A stretch of DNA of 64,000 nt from Variovorax paradoxus. Lineage in GTDB: Bacteria; Pseudomonadota; Gammaproteobacteria; Burkholderiales; Burkholderiaceae_C. Numbering within the stretch: position 1 is the first letter of the stretch; each line of letters opens with the position of its first letter. Shown piece by piece: positions 63,526 through 64,000 of the stretch. A program made the position numbers and the translations under genes. The stretch covers positions 11,021 through 75,020 of the forward strand of contig NZ_JAGGNU010000014.1 of NCBI RefSeq assembly GCF_018614915.1, written 5' to 3'. The notes beneath the pieces are model-generated. The model was given only the letters and a program-made list of their open reading frames with translations. It was not told the DNA's origin and did no database searches.

Positions 63526-64000
63526 ATGGACATCGACCTGAACGCCGACCTGGGCGAGGGCTTCGGCCCCTGGCGCATGGGCGAGGACGAGGCGCTGCTG
63601 GAGATCGTCTCCTCCGCCAACGTGGCCTGCGGCTTCCATGCCGGCGACCCGGTCATCATGGACCGCACGGTGCGCATGGCGCTGGCCCGCGGCGTCGACG
63701 TCGGCGCCCATGTGGGCTTTCCCGACCTGCTCGGCTTCGGGCGCCGTCCGATGCAGATCGACACCGCGGAGCTCGCCACCTACGTCATCTACCAGCTCGG
63801 CGCGCTGGCGGGCATGGCGCGCGCGGCGGGCCACCGCATGACGCACATGAGCTTCCACGGCGCGCTGGGCAACATGGCCGCCGCCGATGCGGCGCTGGCG
63901 GGGCCGCTGGTGCGCGCCGTGGCGGACTTCGACCCCGGGCTCATCATCAGCTCCTCGGCCAGCCGCGCCATCGAGGACGCGGCCGAACGCTGCGGCCTGC
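63526..64000 (+). CDS. pxpA: 5-oxoprolinase subunit PxpA (LamB/YcsF family), truncated by window edge
   Basis: 158 visible residues; the gene runs off the right edge (the family is about 250 residues). The start ATG 63526 has AAAGGAAG upstream. The LamB/YcsF signature begins MDIDLNADLGEGFGPWRMGED, then SSANVACGFHAGDPVIMDRTV, DVGAHVGFPDLLGFGRR and MSFHGALGNMAA. It is the third subunit of bacterial 5-oxoprolinase. Confidence 0.93.
   Translation, partial: MDIDLNADLGEGFGPWRMGEDEALLEIVSSANVACGFHAGDPVIMDRTVRMALARGVDVGAHVGFPDLLGFGRRPMQIDTAELATYVIYQLGALAGMARAAGHRMTHMSFHGALGNMAAADAALAGPLVRAVADFDPGLIISSSASRAIEDAAERCGL

Overview
The window is chromosomal DNA of a high-GC betaproteobacterium, most likely a Variovorax-like member of the Comamonadaceae. 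This rests on the GC-rich codon use, TRAP and branched-chain-type periplasmic transport, polyhydroxyalkanoate (PHA) granule genes, the argB/slmA neighbourhood, and a long inverted intergenic repeat of a kind common in that family. The assignment is inferred from gene content and protein style, not from a database search. No tRNA, rRNA, CRISPR array, transposase or phage gene was seen.

Layout. 1-6.4 kb: a FecR/DUF6600 protein that runs off the left edge, a PHB-depolymerase-like esterase, and a TRAP transporter (dctP-Q-M) with an attenuator-like hairpin after dctP. 6.6-14.5 kb: core genes (rhodanese, LysM/BON protein, coaX, DUF2817 and M20 peptidases, a lipoprotein phosphodiesterase, argE, and a DUF445 membrane protein that probably starts at CTG). 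14.5-15.2 kb: a non-coding giant palindrome between convergent genes. 15.2-22.6 kb: an ABC substrate-binding protein, a molybdopterin oxidoreductase, a predicted aminopeptidase, and small PHA-linked or acyl-CoA genes with a TetR regulator.

22.7-46.8 kb is a surface-polysaccharide (O-antigen type) locus. On the plus strand rfbBDAC makes dTDP-L-rhamnose and is followed by an AT-richer set of large glycosyltransferase and methyltransferase proteins. On the minus strand manC, an ABC exporter pair (wzm, wzt), a 1260-residue multi-domain enzyme, a GT2 and gmd converge on it. Further GT2 enzymes and a WecA/WbpL-type initiating transferase follow. The parts fit an ABC-exporter-dependent polysaccharide: a lipid-linked primer, chain building with rhamnose and GDP-mannose-derived sugars, then export. 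The centre (about 26.1-39.5 kb) differs in base composition and looks horizontally acquired.

46.8-53.4 kb holds argB, galE, slmA, katA, a BON lipoprotein, a zinc-ribbon protein and a LysE exporter. 53.5-58.0 kb has a lectin-like lipoprotein and a four-gene minus-strand catabolic operon (aminotransferase, RraA-like aldolase, SDR, idonate-type dehydrogenase). After a second palindromic repeat region (58.0-58.6 kb), a LysR gene precedes an operon that joins biotin carboxylase and biotin carrier genes to the 5-oxoprolinase set pxpB-pxpC-pxpA. It includes a second carrier-like protein without the biotin-accepting lysine, and it runs off the right edge.
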